Virus record (IMG/VR): IMGVR_UViG_3300029319_008466
Span: 18,991-82,990 of that record
From: a virus
Direction: 5' to 3' (one strand)
DNA: 64,000 nt
This document shows positions 52,966-60,475 of this stretch, piece by piece. Below the pieces are notes generated by a model, which saw only the letters and a program-made list of their open reading frames with translations, made no database searches and was not told the origin of the DNA. The translations under genes were made by a program, and so were the position numbers. Each line of letters opens with the position of its first letter. The first letter of the stretch is position 1.

Positions 52966-53477
52966 TGGCAACAGTTTTAGATATCGTAAGGGGCATTTCG
53001 CAAGCAGCGGCAAACGCTTACGATGGTTCACAATATGACAATTACTCTCTTGATGGAGAAGCAAGAAAAATTGGTCTCAAAAGAGAAGAGGGGGATCCAA
53101 TTCTTGATTCCCGAGTCGTCGATGGATTTTCTGTTAAATTTCATGGCAACCTTCTGTGCATCAGTTATCAAAGCGATATCAGGCTTAAAGATGTGTACGC
53201 GGGTGATATTGAGGCAGACGTAGAAGAGATGATTCAAAATGTTGCGAACTTTCTCAAGAAAGAATATAAAAAGATCACTGGGGATTCTCTCTCTCTATCT
53301 CCAGAAAGCGAGGTCGATGTGTTAGTCCAAAACACTTCCAAGGTTCGCGTGTTCGTCACTGGAAAACGATTTTATAAAGTAGGAAACCTTGATGGTGTCC
53401 TTCCAGAAACCATCCCATCTGAAGATAGGTTGGATAAGTCTATTCGTGACTTTCTTGCTCTTGGTAAAAACAAATAA
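52965..53477 (+). CDS. conserved-looking head/packaging-region protein
   Basis: 170 aa, no cysteine pairs or membrane segments. It begins MATVLDIVRGISQAAANAYDGS and has an alpha/beta middle (VDGFSVKFHGNLLCISYQSD). I associate the type with genes directly upstream of large terminase in marine myoviruses, but have no family name. Seven bases lie between it and the terminase. Confidence 0.65.
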   Translation: MATVLDIVRGISQAAANAYDGSQYDNYSLDGEARKIGLKREEGDPILDSRVVDGFSVKFHGNLLCISYQSDIRLKDVYAGDIEADVEEMIQNVANFLKKEYKKITGDSLSLSPESEVDVLVQNTSKVRVFVTGKRFYKVGNLDGVLPETIPSEDRLDKSIRDFLALGKNK

Positions 53478-53484
53478 TGCTTAG

Positions 53485-55074
53485 ATGTCGTTTGAACTCA
53501 CAAAAAATGAAATATTAAAAGAAATATTAAAAAGCGGGAAAGACCCCGTTTATTTCATTAACAACTACGCAAGAATTGCCCACCCTCTCGACGGACTGAT
53601 TCCGTTTAAATTATATCCTTTTCAGGAAAAATTATTATACGACTTCAATGACCACCGTTTTAATGTAATTCTTAAGGCGCGTCAATTGGGAATTTCTACC
53701 ACAACGGCTGCTTATGTCGCGTGGATGATGTTGTTCCATCGTAATAAAAATATTTTGGTTATTGCCACTAAGTTTCAGACGGCAGGAAATCTCGTAAAAA
53801 AAGTTAAACACATTATTAAGAACCTGCCTCCTTGGTTGCAAATAGCCAACATTGATATTGACAACCGTGCATCGTTCGTGTTGTCAAACGGATCTGAGAT
53901 TAAAGCTTCTTCCACATCGGGTGATGCTGGTCGTTCAGAGGCGTTATCTCTTCTCGTAATCGATGAGGCTGCTCACGTCGAAGGTCTCGATGAACTGTGG
54001 ACAGGCTTATATCCTACGCTATCAACAGGTGGTCGCTGTATTGCTCTTTCCACTCCCAACGGTGTTGGTAATTGGTTTCATCAAGTTTATGTGGACGCTG
54101 AACAAGAACAAAATGATTTCTTTCCGACAGTTTTGCCTTGGGATGTTCACCCCGATAGAGACCTTGAGTGGTTTGATAAGGAAACGCGCAACATGTCCCG
54201 GCGTCAAATTGCACAAGAGTTGGAGTGCAATTTCAATATGTCTGGCGAGACGGTTATACACCCCGATGATCTAACTTGGATTGAAAGTACAGTTAAAGAA
54301 CCTCAGTATCGAACTGGGTTTGACAGAAACTTGTGGATTTGGGAAAAATCTATAGATGGCTGCAACTATCTTCTTTCGGCAGATGTGGCCCGAGGTGATG
54401 GAAAAGATAGCTCCACACTGCATGTCTTAAAACTTGAAACAATGGAAATTGTTGCAGAATACCAAGGAAAGCCGACACCAGATGTTTATGCGGATATGTT
54501 AAACAGTATCGGGCGAGAATATAACAACGGAATGATAGTTGTAGAAAATAACTCGGTTGGCTTTGCTGTATTATCAAAATTAAAAGAACTGGGTTATAAT
54601 AACATATATTTCTCTATTAAGTCCACTCATCAATATGTTGAACAAATTCAAGGAGAACATATGTCAAATGCTATCGCTGGTTTTTCTACCACCTCTAAGA
54701 CCCGGCCTCTTATCATAGCAAAAATGGAGGAATTCATTAGAAATAAACTAATTACCATATATTCTTCGCGAACTCTAAATGAGTTCAAGACTTTTATCTG
54801 GAACAACGGTCGTCCCGAGGCAATGAGGAGTTATAATGATGACTTAACAATGGCTCTTGCGATTGGTTGCTGGGTAAGAGACACAGCATTTGAAGCAGGT
54901 AAATTGGAGCAGCAATATAGAGATGCCTTTGTCAACTCAATGTTTGTTGCCTCTACAAAAATGAATACACAAATTAAAGGACAAGAAGGATACAGGGCAA
55001 ACGAAAATACTCTTGAACAAAAGCAGAAAGCAATACAAGATATGAAACAGTTTGGCTGGCTTTATAAAGGATAA
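53485..55074 (+). CDS. terminase large subunit, T4 gp17-like
   Basis: 529 aa. N-terminal ATPase: the Walker A-like loop reads ARQLGIST (~residue 68) where the usual Lys is replaced by Ile, a variation seen in other terminases, and Walker B/acidic LLVIDEAAH (~155) supplies the catalytic Glu. STPNG is the coupling motif. The C-terminal RNase H-like nuclease starts with SADVARGDGKD (~300) and has IVVENNSVG (~352) and NDDLTMALAIG (~455) for its metal ligands. It drives DNA packaging and cuts the concatemer. Portal follows after four bases. Confidence 0.9.
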   Translation: MSFELTKNEILKEILKSGKDPVYFINNYARIAHPLDGLIPFKLYPFQEKLLYDFNDHRFNVILKARQLGISTTTAAYVAWMMLFHRNKNILVIATKFQTAGNLVKKVKHIIKNLPPWLQIANIDIDNRASFVLSNGSEIKASSTSGDAGRSEALSLLVIDEAAHVEGLDELWTGLYPTLSTGGRCIALSTPNGVGNWFHQVYVDAEQEQNDFFPTVLPWDVHPDRDLEWFDKETRNMSRRQIAQELECNFNMSGETVIHPDDLTWIESTVKEPQYRTGFDRNLWIWEKSIDGCNYLLSADVARGDGKDSSTLHVLKLETMEIVAEYQGKPTPDVYADMLNSIGREYNNGMIVVENNSVGFAVLSKLKELGYNNIYFSIKSTHQYVEQIQGEHMSNAIAGFSTTSKTRPLIIAKMEEFIRNKLITIYSSRTLNEFKTFIWNNGRPEAMRSYNDDLTMALAIGCWVRDTAFEAGKLEQQYRDAFVNSMFVASTKMNTQIKGQEGYRANENTLEQKQKAIQDMKQFGWLYKG

Positions 55075-55078
55075 ATAA

Positions 55079-57007
55079 ATGGCAAACAAGAAAAACCCGA
55101 AAAACCCAGAATCACCTTTGTTTAGGCAATTGACACGCCTATTGTCTGGACCCCTTGTAAATTATCGCACACAAACCAGCCGCAAGCTTTCTCGTGTTCA
55201 GCTTGATAAGTTTAAGTTTCAATCTGCCGCAGGTTTAAATTTTAAAAAATCTTCGTACAATCCTTTCGAACAACTTAGCACCGCAATTATGTCTAATCAA
55301 ATGCGTGCTGAGAGATACCAAGACTTTGAGCAAATGGAGTATACACCTGAGATTGCATCAGCCCTTGATATTTATGCCGACGAAATGACCACTTCGTCAG
55401 ACCTTCAGCCCCTTCTTACCATTAAGTGCCACAACGAAGAGATTAAAGCGGTACTTAATGAACTTTATCATACTGTTCTTAATATTGATTTTAATTTATT
55501 TGGATGGAGTCGCACAATGTGTAAGTATGGCGACTTCTTTTTATATCTTGATATTGATGAGCGCCTTGGAATACAATCTGTCGTTGGCTTACCAACACAC
55601 GAGATCGAGCGCCTTGAAGGTGAAGATAAGAGCAACCCCAAGTATGTCCAATTTCAGTGGAACTCTGGTGGGCTTACTTTTGAAAATTGGCAAGTTGCAC
55701 ACTTTCGTATTCTTGGGAATGATAAGTATGCCCCTTATGGCACTTCTGTATTAGAATCGGCACGCAGAATTTTCCGTCAATTAATTCTTTTAGAAGATGC
55801 AATGATGGCTTATCGGATTGTTCGCTCTCCAGAGCGTCGTGTATTTTATATCGATGTTGGAAACGTTGCTCCTAATGATGTTGAGCAATATATGCAAAAA
55901 GTTATGACACAGATGAAGCGAAACCAAGTTGTTGATGCTAACACTGGTCGTGTTGACTTGCGCTATAATCCAATGAGTACTGAAGAAGATTACTTTATTC
56001 CCGTTCGCGGCGGTGTATCTTCTCGTGTTGAAAGTTTACCAGGCGGGTCTTTTACGGGCGATATCGACGATGTAAAATATCTTCGTGATAAATTATTTTC
56101 TGCATTAAAGGTTCCCCAATCGTATCTTACGAATCTTGAGGGTGCCGATGAAGACAAAACCACATTAGCACAAAAGGACATTCGTTTTGCAAGAACAATT
56201 CAAAGACTCCAGCGCTCGATTATTACGGAGTTAGAAAAGATTGGAATTATTCACCTTTATACTCTTGGGTATAAAGGCGCTGATCTTATTAGTTTTAAAC
56301 TGTCCCTCAATAATCCATCGAAACTTGCAGAACTTCAAGAACTTGAACATTGGAAAACCAAGTTTGATATCGCCGCCTCTGCTACAGAGGGCTATTTCTC
56401 ACGTCGCTGGGTTGCTGATCACATCTTTAACCTTTCTGAAGAAGAGTTCATTCGTAACCAACGAGAGATGTTTTTTGATCGCCGCCTTGATGCAGAACTT
56501 GAAGGCGTTGCCACTGCTGTTGAGGGCGAGGCGGGCGGCCCGCTTGGTGGGGAAACTGAAGACCTCGGCGGTGATGACGTGGACGATCTGCTTGGCGGGG
56601 AGCCAGCCGATGAAGAAGGTGGCGGACCTCTCACAGAGCCAGGTGGCGAAGAGCCAGCAGTCGAACCAGAGGAGGACACTCTTCTCGCAGCACCTGGCAA
56701 AAGAGATGATCAAAGGCGCGTTGGCAAGAGTGGTCCAAATAAACGTCGCATGCGCTCAAAAGCACGCAGTGTTGAGATCAACACTGCACGTACAAACTTC
56801 CCAGGAGGGAAAGGTTTTGAGTCATTGGGGCACCTTGGGGGTCTTTCTGGCGAGTTTAGAAAAGCCGGATTATATGAGGAAGATCACAAGCCTACTGATA
56901 ATTTAGAAGAAAGACAATTATTTGAGGTAAAACAGGAGATAAAGAAACTAATTACGGAGTTAGATAACAGCAAGTTAGGTGACAAAAATGAAAAAAACAA
57001 AACATAA
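55079..57007 (+). CDS. portal protein, T4 gp20-like
   Basis: 642 aa. The gp20 pattern is present: YTPEIASALDIYADEMTT (~95-112), VAHFRILGNDKYAPYGTSVLESAR (~210), and RSPERRVFYIDVGN (~250). The C-terminal ~110 residues beyond the core are Gly/Glu/Asp-rich (~500-540) and then basic, a low-complexity extension. The portal forms the dodecameric gate bound by the terminase and neck. Overlaps the next gene by about 20 bases. Confidence 0.88.
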   Translation: MANKKNPKNPESPLFRQLTRLLSGPLVNYRTQTSRKLSRVQLDKFKFQSAAGLNFKKSSYNPFEQLSTAIMSNQMRAERYQDFEQMEYTPEIASALDIYADEMTTSSDLQPLLTIKCHNEEIKAVLNELYHTVLNIDFNLFGWSRTMCKYGDFFLYLDIDERLGIQSVVGLPTHEIERLEGEDKSNPKYVQFQWNSGGLTFENWQVAHFRILGNDKYAPYGTSVLESARRIFRQLILLEDAMMAYRIVRSPERRVFYIDVGNVAPNDVEQYMQKVMTQMKRNQVVDANTGRVDLRYNPMSTEEDYFIPVRGGVSSRVESLPGGSFTGDIDDVKYLRDKLFSALKVPQSYLTNLEGADEDKTTLAQKDIRFARTIQRLQRSIITELEKIGIIHLYTLGYKGADLISFKLSLNNPSKLAELQELEHWKTKFDIAASATEGYFSRRWVADHIFNLSEEEFIRNQREMFFDRRLDAELEGVATAVEGEAGGPLGGETEDLGGDDVDDLLGGEPADEEGGGPLTEPGGEEPAVEPEEDTLLAAPGKRDDQRRVGKSGPNKRRMRSKARSVEINTARTNFPGGKGFESLGHLGGLSGEFRKAGLYEEDHKPTDNLEERQLFEVKQEIKKLITELDNSKLGDKNEKNKT

Positions 57008-57821
57008 TAAAAAAAGAAATACTGCTTTTTTATACGAAGCTCTCATTAGGGAGATGACAAAAGCAGTTGTTTCAAATGATACTGAAAGAAAAAATAAAAT
57101 TGTAGATATTTTAAAAGAATCTTTTTCATCTAACAAAACTTTGGGAAAAGAGTTGGGTTTGTATCGAGCGCTCCTTGATAGCTCTGAGTTAGATCCTATT
57201 ACAGCAGAAAAGCTTCTTTATCAAATCCGTGAAGCGTATTCTAATTTAAATTCGCAAGAGGTGTATGATGCACAAAGTCATGTTATTAATAGAATTAATA
57301 AAGAGGTTGGCTTAGGGGTGTATAATAATTTTGTCCCAAATTATAAGAGCATTGCCACCGTTTCACAGCTTTTTGGTGTCAAGACCGGTGCATCCGATAT
57401 TAAAAAGGGCGTCATTTTAGAACAGCAAGTTTTACAGACCATTACAAGAAAAAATAGTGACAAAACTAAAAAGCAAATGAAGCCAATTGACAATATTGTT
57501 TTTAAAACGTTCTCTGGAAAATTTAATGACGTTTATTCCGAAGGGCTTTTATCAGAGCAAAAAGAATTGCTCAATCGTTATATTCTTTCGTTTGACAGTG
57601 ACACAGATATTAAAATATATCTTAACGAAGAACTTGCCAGACTTCACACGGCACTTAAGGATGCTTTGAGTTCGAGCGATATTAAAGCAGATAAAAACAT
57701 GACCGAATCAACCAACTCAGTTATTAAAATGATTGAAGAGTTTAAAACTCAGCCGGTTGATAAAAGCCTTGTAGAAAAGGTTCTTAAAATTCAGAACTTA
57801 GTTCACGAGATTTCAGTATAA
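56988..57821 (+). CDS. head-region protein, possible scaffold/core component
   Basis: About 277 aa, Lys/Glu-rich and mostly helical, N-terminus strongly basic (KKTKHNKKRN). The later middle is charged helices. ATG 56988 is favoured because AGGTG is 6 bases upstream; GTG 56979 is an alternative. It overlaps the portal end and one base of the next gene. Position between portal and prohead protease fits a core or chaperone role; family unknown. Confidence 0.62.
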   Translation: MKKTKHNKKRNTAFLYEALIREMTKAVVSNDTERKNKIVDILKESFSSNKTLGKELGLYRALLDSSELDPITAEKLLYQIREAYSNLNSQEVYDAQSHVINRINKEVGLGVYNNFVPNYKSIATVSQLFGVKTGASDIKKGVILEQQVLQTITRKNSDKTKKQMKPIDNIVFKTFSGKFNDVYSEGLLSEQKELLNRYILSFDSDTDIKIYLNEELARLHTALKDALSSSDIKADKNMTESTNSVIKMIEEFKTQPVDKSLVEKVLKIQNLVHEISV

Positions 57822-58360
57822 TGAGTATTACAGTCAAAATTCCAAAACAACCGGAGAAACTTGGTATTAAAGAAGATATCAAGTTAAAGGTTCGCAAGAC
57901 ACTTGGAAACCAACTTGTTGTTGAAGATCATCCCGATGTTGATATCGTTATCTACCCAGATAGTAAAAAGATTTTGGCTCTTGCAAAACACGTTAACAAC
58001 GAAGAGGTATATGACACACAAGATCGCCTTTTTCTTAAATTAAGGAACGAAGGGTTGATTAAACCAGATAGTGTGCGTGCCGGATATGTTTATGGCTCGA
58101 TGGAAGCACAAATGTTCATAAACGAAGATTACGATATGGTCCAAGCAGCGCTTTATGGAATTAATAAATTTATTGTTGACGAGAAACCATATTTCGAACA
58201 TATTGAAGAATTTGAAAGAGCAGTCGATGACTATCTTACTGAGCCTACACCAGAAGATAGCACGGCACTTGGAGAAGTTCCACAAGAGCCGGTAAAGGGA
58301 ACTATTAGACCAGGGTGGATCCGAGGTCCATACGGCATGAGTATAATGAATAGGACATAA
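57821..58360 (+). CDS. head-region protein of unknown function
   Basis: 179 aa. Beta-rich N-terminal part (VDIVIYPDSKKILALAKHVN), a helical middle with EDYDMVQAALYGINKFI, then a Pro/Glu linker and a C-terminal RPGWIRGPYGMSIMNR that is basic and Gly/aromatic-rich. I do not recognise the family. Overlaps the preceding gene by one base. Likely involved in prohead assembly judging from its neighbours. Confidence 0.62.
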   Translation: MSITVKIPKQPEKLGIKEDIKLKVRKTLGNQLVVEDHPDVDIVIYPDSKKILALAKHVNNEEVYDTQDRLFLKLRNEGLIKPDSVRAGYVYGSMEAQMFINEDYDMVQAALYGINKFIVDEKPYFEHIEEFERAVDDYLTEPTPEDSTALGEVPQEPVKGTIRPGWIRGPYGMSIMNRT

Positions 58361-58361
58361 A

Positions 58362-58676
58362 ATGGAGCTTTTATATTTTGTGTTAGCGGCCTATGGGTTG
58401 ACACAAATACTTGTTTACGGAACCATTTTTAATAAAGTTCGCCCAACCAAAGGTTGGTTTGGCGAGCTTTTGTCGTGCCCAATGTGTACAGGCTTTTGGG
58501 TAGGTGCTCTTTTGTTTGGAATAAATGGTTGGACAGAACTATTTACATACGAGTATAATCTCGCCAACCTTTTAATATTGGGTTGGGTGTCATCAGGAAC
58601 ATCATATATCTTAAATGTTATATTTTGTGACAATGGTATACAAATAGGAGCTAACAATGGACAACTGGACAAATAA
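58362..58676 (+). CDS. DUF1360-type small membrane protein
   Basis: 104 aa. Hydrophobic residues ~1-20 and ~46-62 and ~68-88 suggest two to three membrane segments. LLSCPMCTGFWVGALL (Cys39, Cys42) is the DUF1360 signature. DUF1360 proteins are common in phages and bacteria with no proven role. It is odd in a head-assembly cluster. Overlaps the small ORF at 58657. Confidence 0.75.
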   Translation: MELLYFVLAAYGLTQILVYGTIFNKVRPTKGWFGELLSCPMCTGFWVGALLFGINGWTELFTYEYNLANLLILGWVSSGTSYILNVIFCDNGIQIGANNGQLDK

Positions 58677-58719
58677 GTGGATGTTACAACCCGTCAGACG
58701 CTGCTGCAAAGGATCCTAA
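58657..58719 (+). CDS. possible 20-aa peptide MDNWTNKWMLQPVRRCCKGS
   Basis: Short ORF, but with a good AGGAG seven bases before the ATG and overlapping the upstream gene. It contains Trp-rich and RRCCKG segments that look selected rather than random. A hairpin follows it. Its small size makes it uncertain. Confidence 0.45.
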   Translation: MDNWTNKWMLQPVRRCCKGS

Positions 58720-58723
58720 CTCG

Positions 58724-58740
58724 TGCAGGTAGCGCCTGCA
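58724..58740 (+). promoter_or_regulatory. 6-bp hairpin before the prohead protease
   Basis: TGCAGG (58724-58729), loop TAGCG, CCTGCA (58735-58740). There is no following T-run, so it is not a standard terminator. It could act as an RNA stabiliser or processing site, or influence translation of the protease starting at 58754. Confidence 0.4.
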
Positions 58741-58753
58741 ACTGGAATAGAAA

Positions 58754-59356
58754 ATGAACAAGTATTTATTAACAGAGTATTATGAACTATGTCCAAATGG
58801 GACATGTGATGATTTATTGACTGAAGATGAAAAACGCATGGTCCGTGAGGAAAATGCAATGTTTTTGACAGGAGTTATGCAGCGTGCCAATCATTTAAAT
58901 GGTAATCGTCGTGTCTATAGTCGTCCAATTTTAGAACGCGAAGTCGAGAATTACAACAAGTTAGTTCGCGAAAGGCGAGCACTTGGTGAATTAGATCACC
59001 CAGACTCAGCAGTTATCAACCTTGCCAATGCAGCACATCTTGTCACAGAAATTTGGTGGGATGGCGATGCTGTTATGGGTAAGGTACAAATTTTGAACAC
59101 ACCATCCGGTCAAATTTTGCGCTCTCTTGTGGAGTCAGGTATCAAGCTCGGCATTTCATCACGAGGCATGGGCTCGGTTCAGGAGCAAAATGGACAAACA
59201 ATTGTTGAAGACGATTTCCAATTGATTTGTTTTGACTTTGTATCCGAGCCTTCTACTACTGGCGCTTTTATGATGCAAGAAAACAAACAACCAAATATCA
59301 TTACAAAAGCGGATCGAATCAATCGAGCATTAAATGATGTACTGAGGAATAAATGA
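58754..59356 (+). CDS. prohead core protease, T4 gp21-like
   Basis: 200 aa. LGELDHP holds the likely catalytic His82, and LGISSRGMGS (~residues 132-141) the nucleophile Ser of the gp21/S80 family. The upstream GNRRVYSRPILEREV is the conserved helix of these proteases. It cleaves scaffold and capsid precursors during maturation. The start has only a weak GGAAT upstream, with a hairpin preceding it. Overlaps the next gene by four bases. Confidence 0.87.
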   Translation: MNKYLLTEYYELCPNGTCDDLLTEDEKRMVREENAMFLTGVMQRANHLNGNRRVYSRPILEREVENYNKLVRERRALGELDHPDSAVINLANAAHLVTEIWWDGDAVMGKVQILNTPSGQILRSLVESGIKLGISSRGMGSVQEQNGQTIVEDDFQLICFDFVSEPSTTGAFMMQENKQPNIITKADRINRALNDVLRNK

Positions 59357-59766
59357 AAAAATCAGAATTAAAACAAGTTCTCAGACCTCTTATTAAAGAA
59401 TGTATTAAAGAGGTGATATTTGAAGAAGGTGTTTTATCTAATATTGTTTCCGAGGTGGCACAAGGATTGGGAGGGCAGACTATCGTAGAGACGAAACAAG
59501 CACAGCCCGTTCAAAAAAGAGACTATGCAAAAGAAAATCTAGCCGCCACGCAAAAGCTTCAAGAAACAAGAAAACGAATGTTGGACGCAATTGGGGCAGA
59601 CTCTTATAACGGGGTCGATTTATTTGCTGGTACTACGCCCACAAGAGCCCCTGTTGAGAGCAAACAAGGTGATCCTCTTTCTGGTGTAGATCCTAGAGAT
59701 GCTGGGGTCGATCTCGAAAAACTTTTTGGAGGGGCTAGTAAAAACTGGTCACATATAATTAAATGA
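59353..59766 (+). CDS. head-assembly protein, possible small scaffold
   Basis: 137 aa. Helical, charged N-terminus (KKSELKQVLRPLIKECIKEV; VLSNIVSEVAQGL), then a polar linker and an FGGASKNW end. I have seen this N-terminal pattern just after prohead proteases; it may be a short scaffold-like protein comparable in place to gp22 but much smaller. Starts inside the protease end and overlaps the next gene by four bases. Confidence 0.6.
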   Translation: MKKSELKQVLRPLIKECIKEVIFEEGVLSNIVSEVAQGLGGQTIVETKQAQPVQKRDYAKENLAATQKLQETRKRMLDAIGADSYNGVDLFAGTTPTRAPVESKQGDPLSGVDPRDAGVDLEKLFGGASKNWSHIIK

Positions 59767-59990
59767 GCAGAGCAGTCAATCTAACCATAAAACCGTTAAA
59801 AAATAGAAAGGGAAGGTCGCCAGATTCTCCCGAAAGTATGATTCGTAGATTTATTAGGAAGTCTAAAAAGGCAGGAATTCTTGATGAAGCCAAGAAAAGA
59901 AAATATTATAAAAAGCCATCTCAAATAAAAAGAGAGAAGGCTATTCGTAGAAAAAGAGAATTAGCAAAATTAGAGAGAAAAAAGAGATAA
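59763..59990 (+). CDS. bS21-like ribosomal protein homolog
   Basis: 75 aa, very basic. Residues ~27-60 (MIRRFIRKSKKAGILDEAKK then RKYYKKPSQIKREKA) align by eye with the bS21 core RRFKRSCEKAGVLAEVRRR then FYEKPTTERKR, keeping the KAG[IV]L, Y[EK]KP and basic C-terminus. Cellular bS21 is ~70 aa and sits near the anti-Shine-Dalgarno on the 30S. Viral bS21 genes are known. A different role as a basic head or DNA-binding protein cannot be excluded. It overlaps the preceding gene by four bases. Confidence 0.8.
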   Translation: MSRAVNLTIKPLKNRKGRSPDSPESMIRRFIRKSKKAGILDEAKKRKYYKKPSQIKREKAIRRKRELAKLERKKR

Positions 59991-59997
59991 TTAGATA

Positions 59998-60004
59998 CTA
60001 ATTA
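59998..60004 (+). promoter_or_regulatory. CTAWTTA motif, putative late promoter element
   Basis: CTAATTA with 27 bases and a GGGAG Shine-Dalgarno before the ATG at 60032. Confidence 0.5.
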
Positions 60005-60031
60005 TAGAGAAAAAGTGGGAGTTTAGTACAT

Positions 60032-60463
60032 ATGGGACAAGATCCTTTTAACAGATATAAAGCAGGCATACACAACGTTGGCTCTTATCAGGTAGCGGGA
60101 ATTCCGTGGATTACTGGATCAGCAGCGTTAAAAAGAGGTCAAGAGGTTAAATATAGATTTCCTAAAGTTACAAAATCTATAACAGTTATTAATCGAAGCG
60201 CGGCAGATATTAGAGTTCATTTTCATACTACCGGCGCTGTTCATCCTTCTGGAGTGATGACTGGCTCTCATTTTGTTCTTATGGATTCTAAAGAAGATTC
60301 TTATACTTTTAATGTAAAAGCGAGTGAAATTTACGTTACTGCGCCCCATGATAATGCCAGCGACGACGCCAGTTTTACAATTATAGCCGAATTGACTGGA
60401 ATTGAAATCCCCACCGGATTTAACCTAACTGGCTCTGGTATTTCATCGCTGGATGGAACATAG
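60032..60463 (+). CDS. virion (head decoration-like) protein
   Basis: 143 aa, beta-rich. It opens MGQDPFNRYKAGIHNVGSYQVAG; the middle (KSITVINRSAADIRVHFHTTG) and the strand SEIYVTAPHDNASDDASFTI suggest a beta-sandwich. It lies soon after the protease/scaffold region, where capsid or decoration genes usually sit. No cysteine or enzymatic motif. A decoration or vertex role is inferred from position. Confidence 0.6.
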   Translation: MGQDPFNRYKAGIHNVGSYQVAGIPWITGSAALKRGQEVKYRFPKVTKSITVINRSAADIRVHFHTTGAVHPSGVMTGSHFVLMDSKEDSYTFNVKASEIYVTAPHDNASDDASFTIIAELTGIEIPTGFNLTGSGISSLDGT

Positions 60464-60475
60464 GGGCTAGTAATA

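Noticed and set aside
56241-56906. 221-aa plus-strand frame inside the portal gene
   Set aside because: Alternate frame of the portal gene with its conserved motifs; no ribosome-binding site or recognisable domain.
60467-60475. CTAGTAATA before ATG 60476
   Set aside because: Resembles CTAATTAATA but has two differences from CTAWTTA; GGGG upstream could serve as a ribosome-binding site, so it was left out of the motif set.
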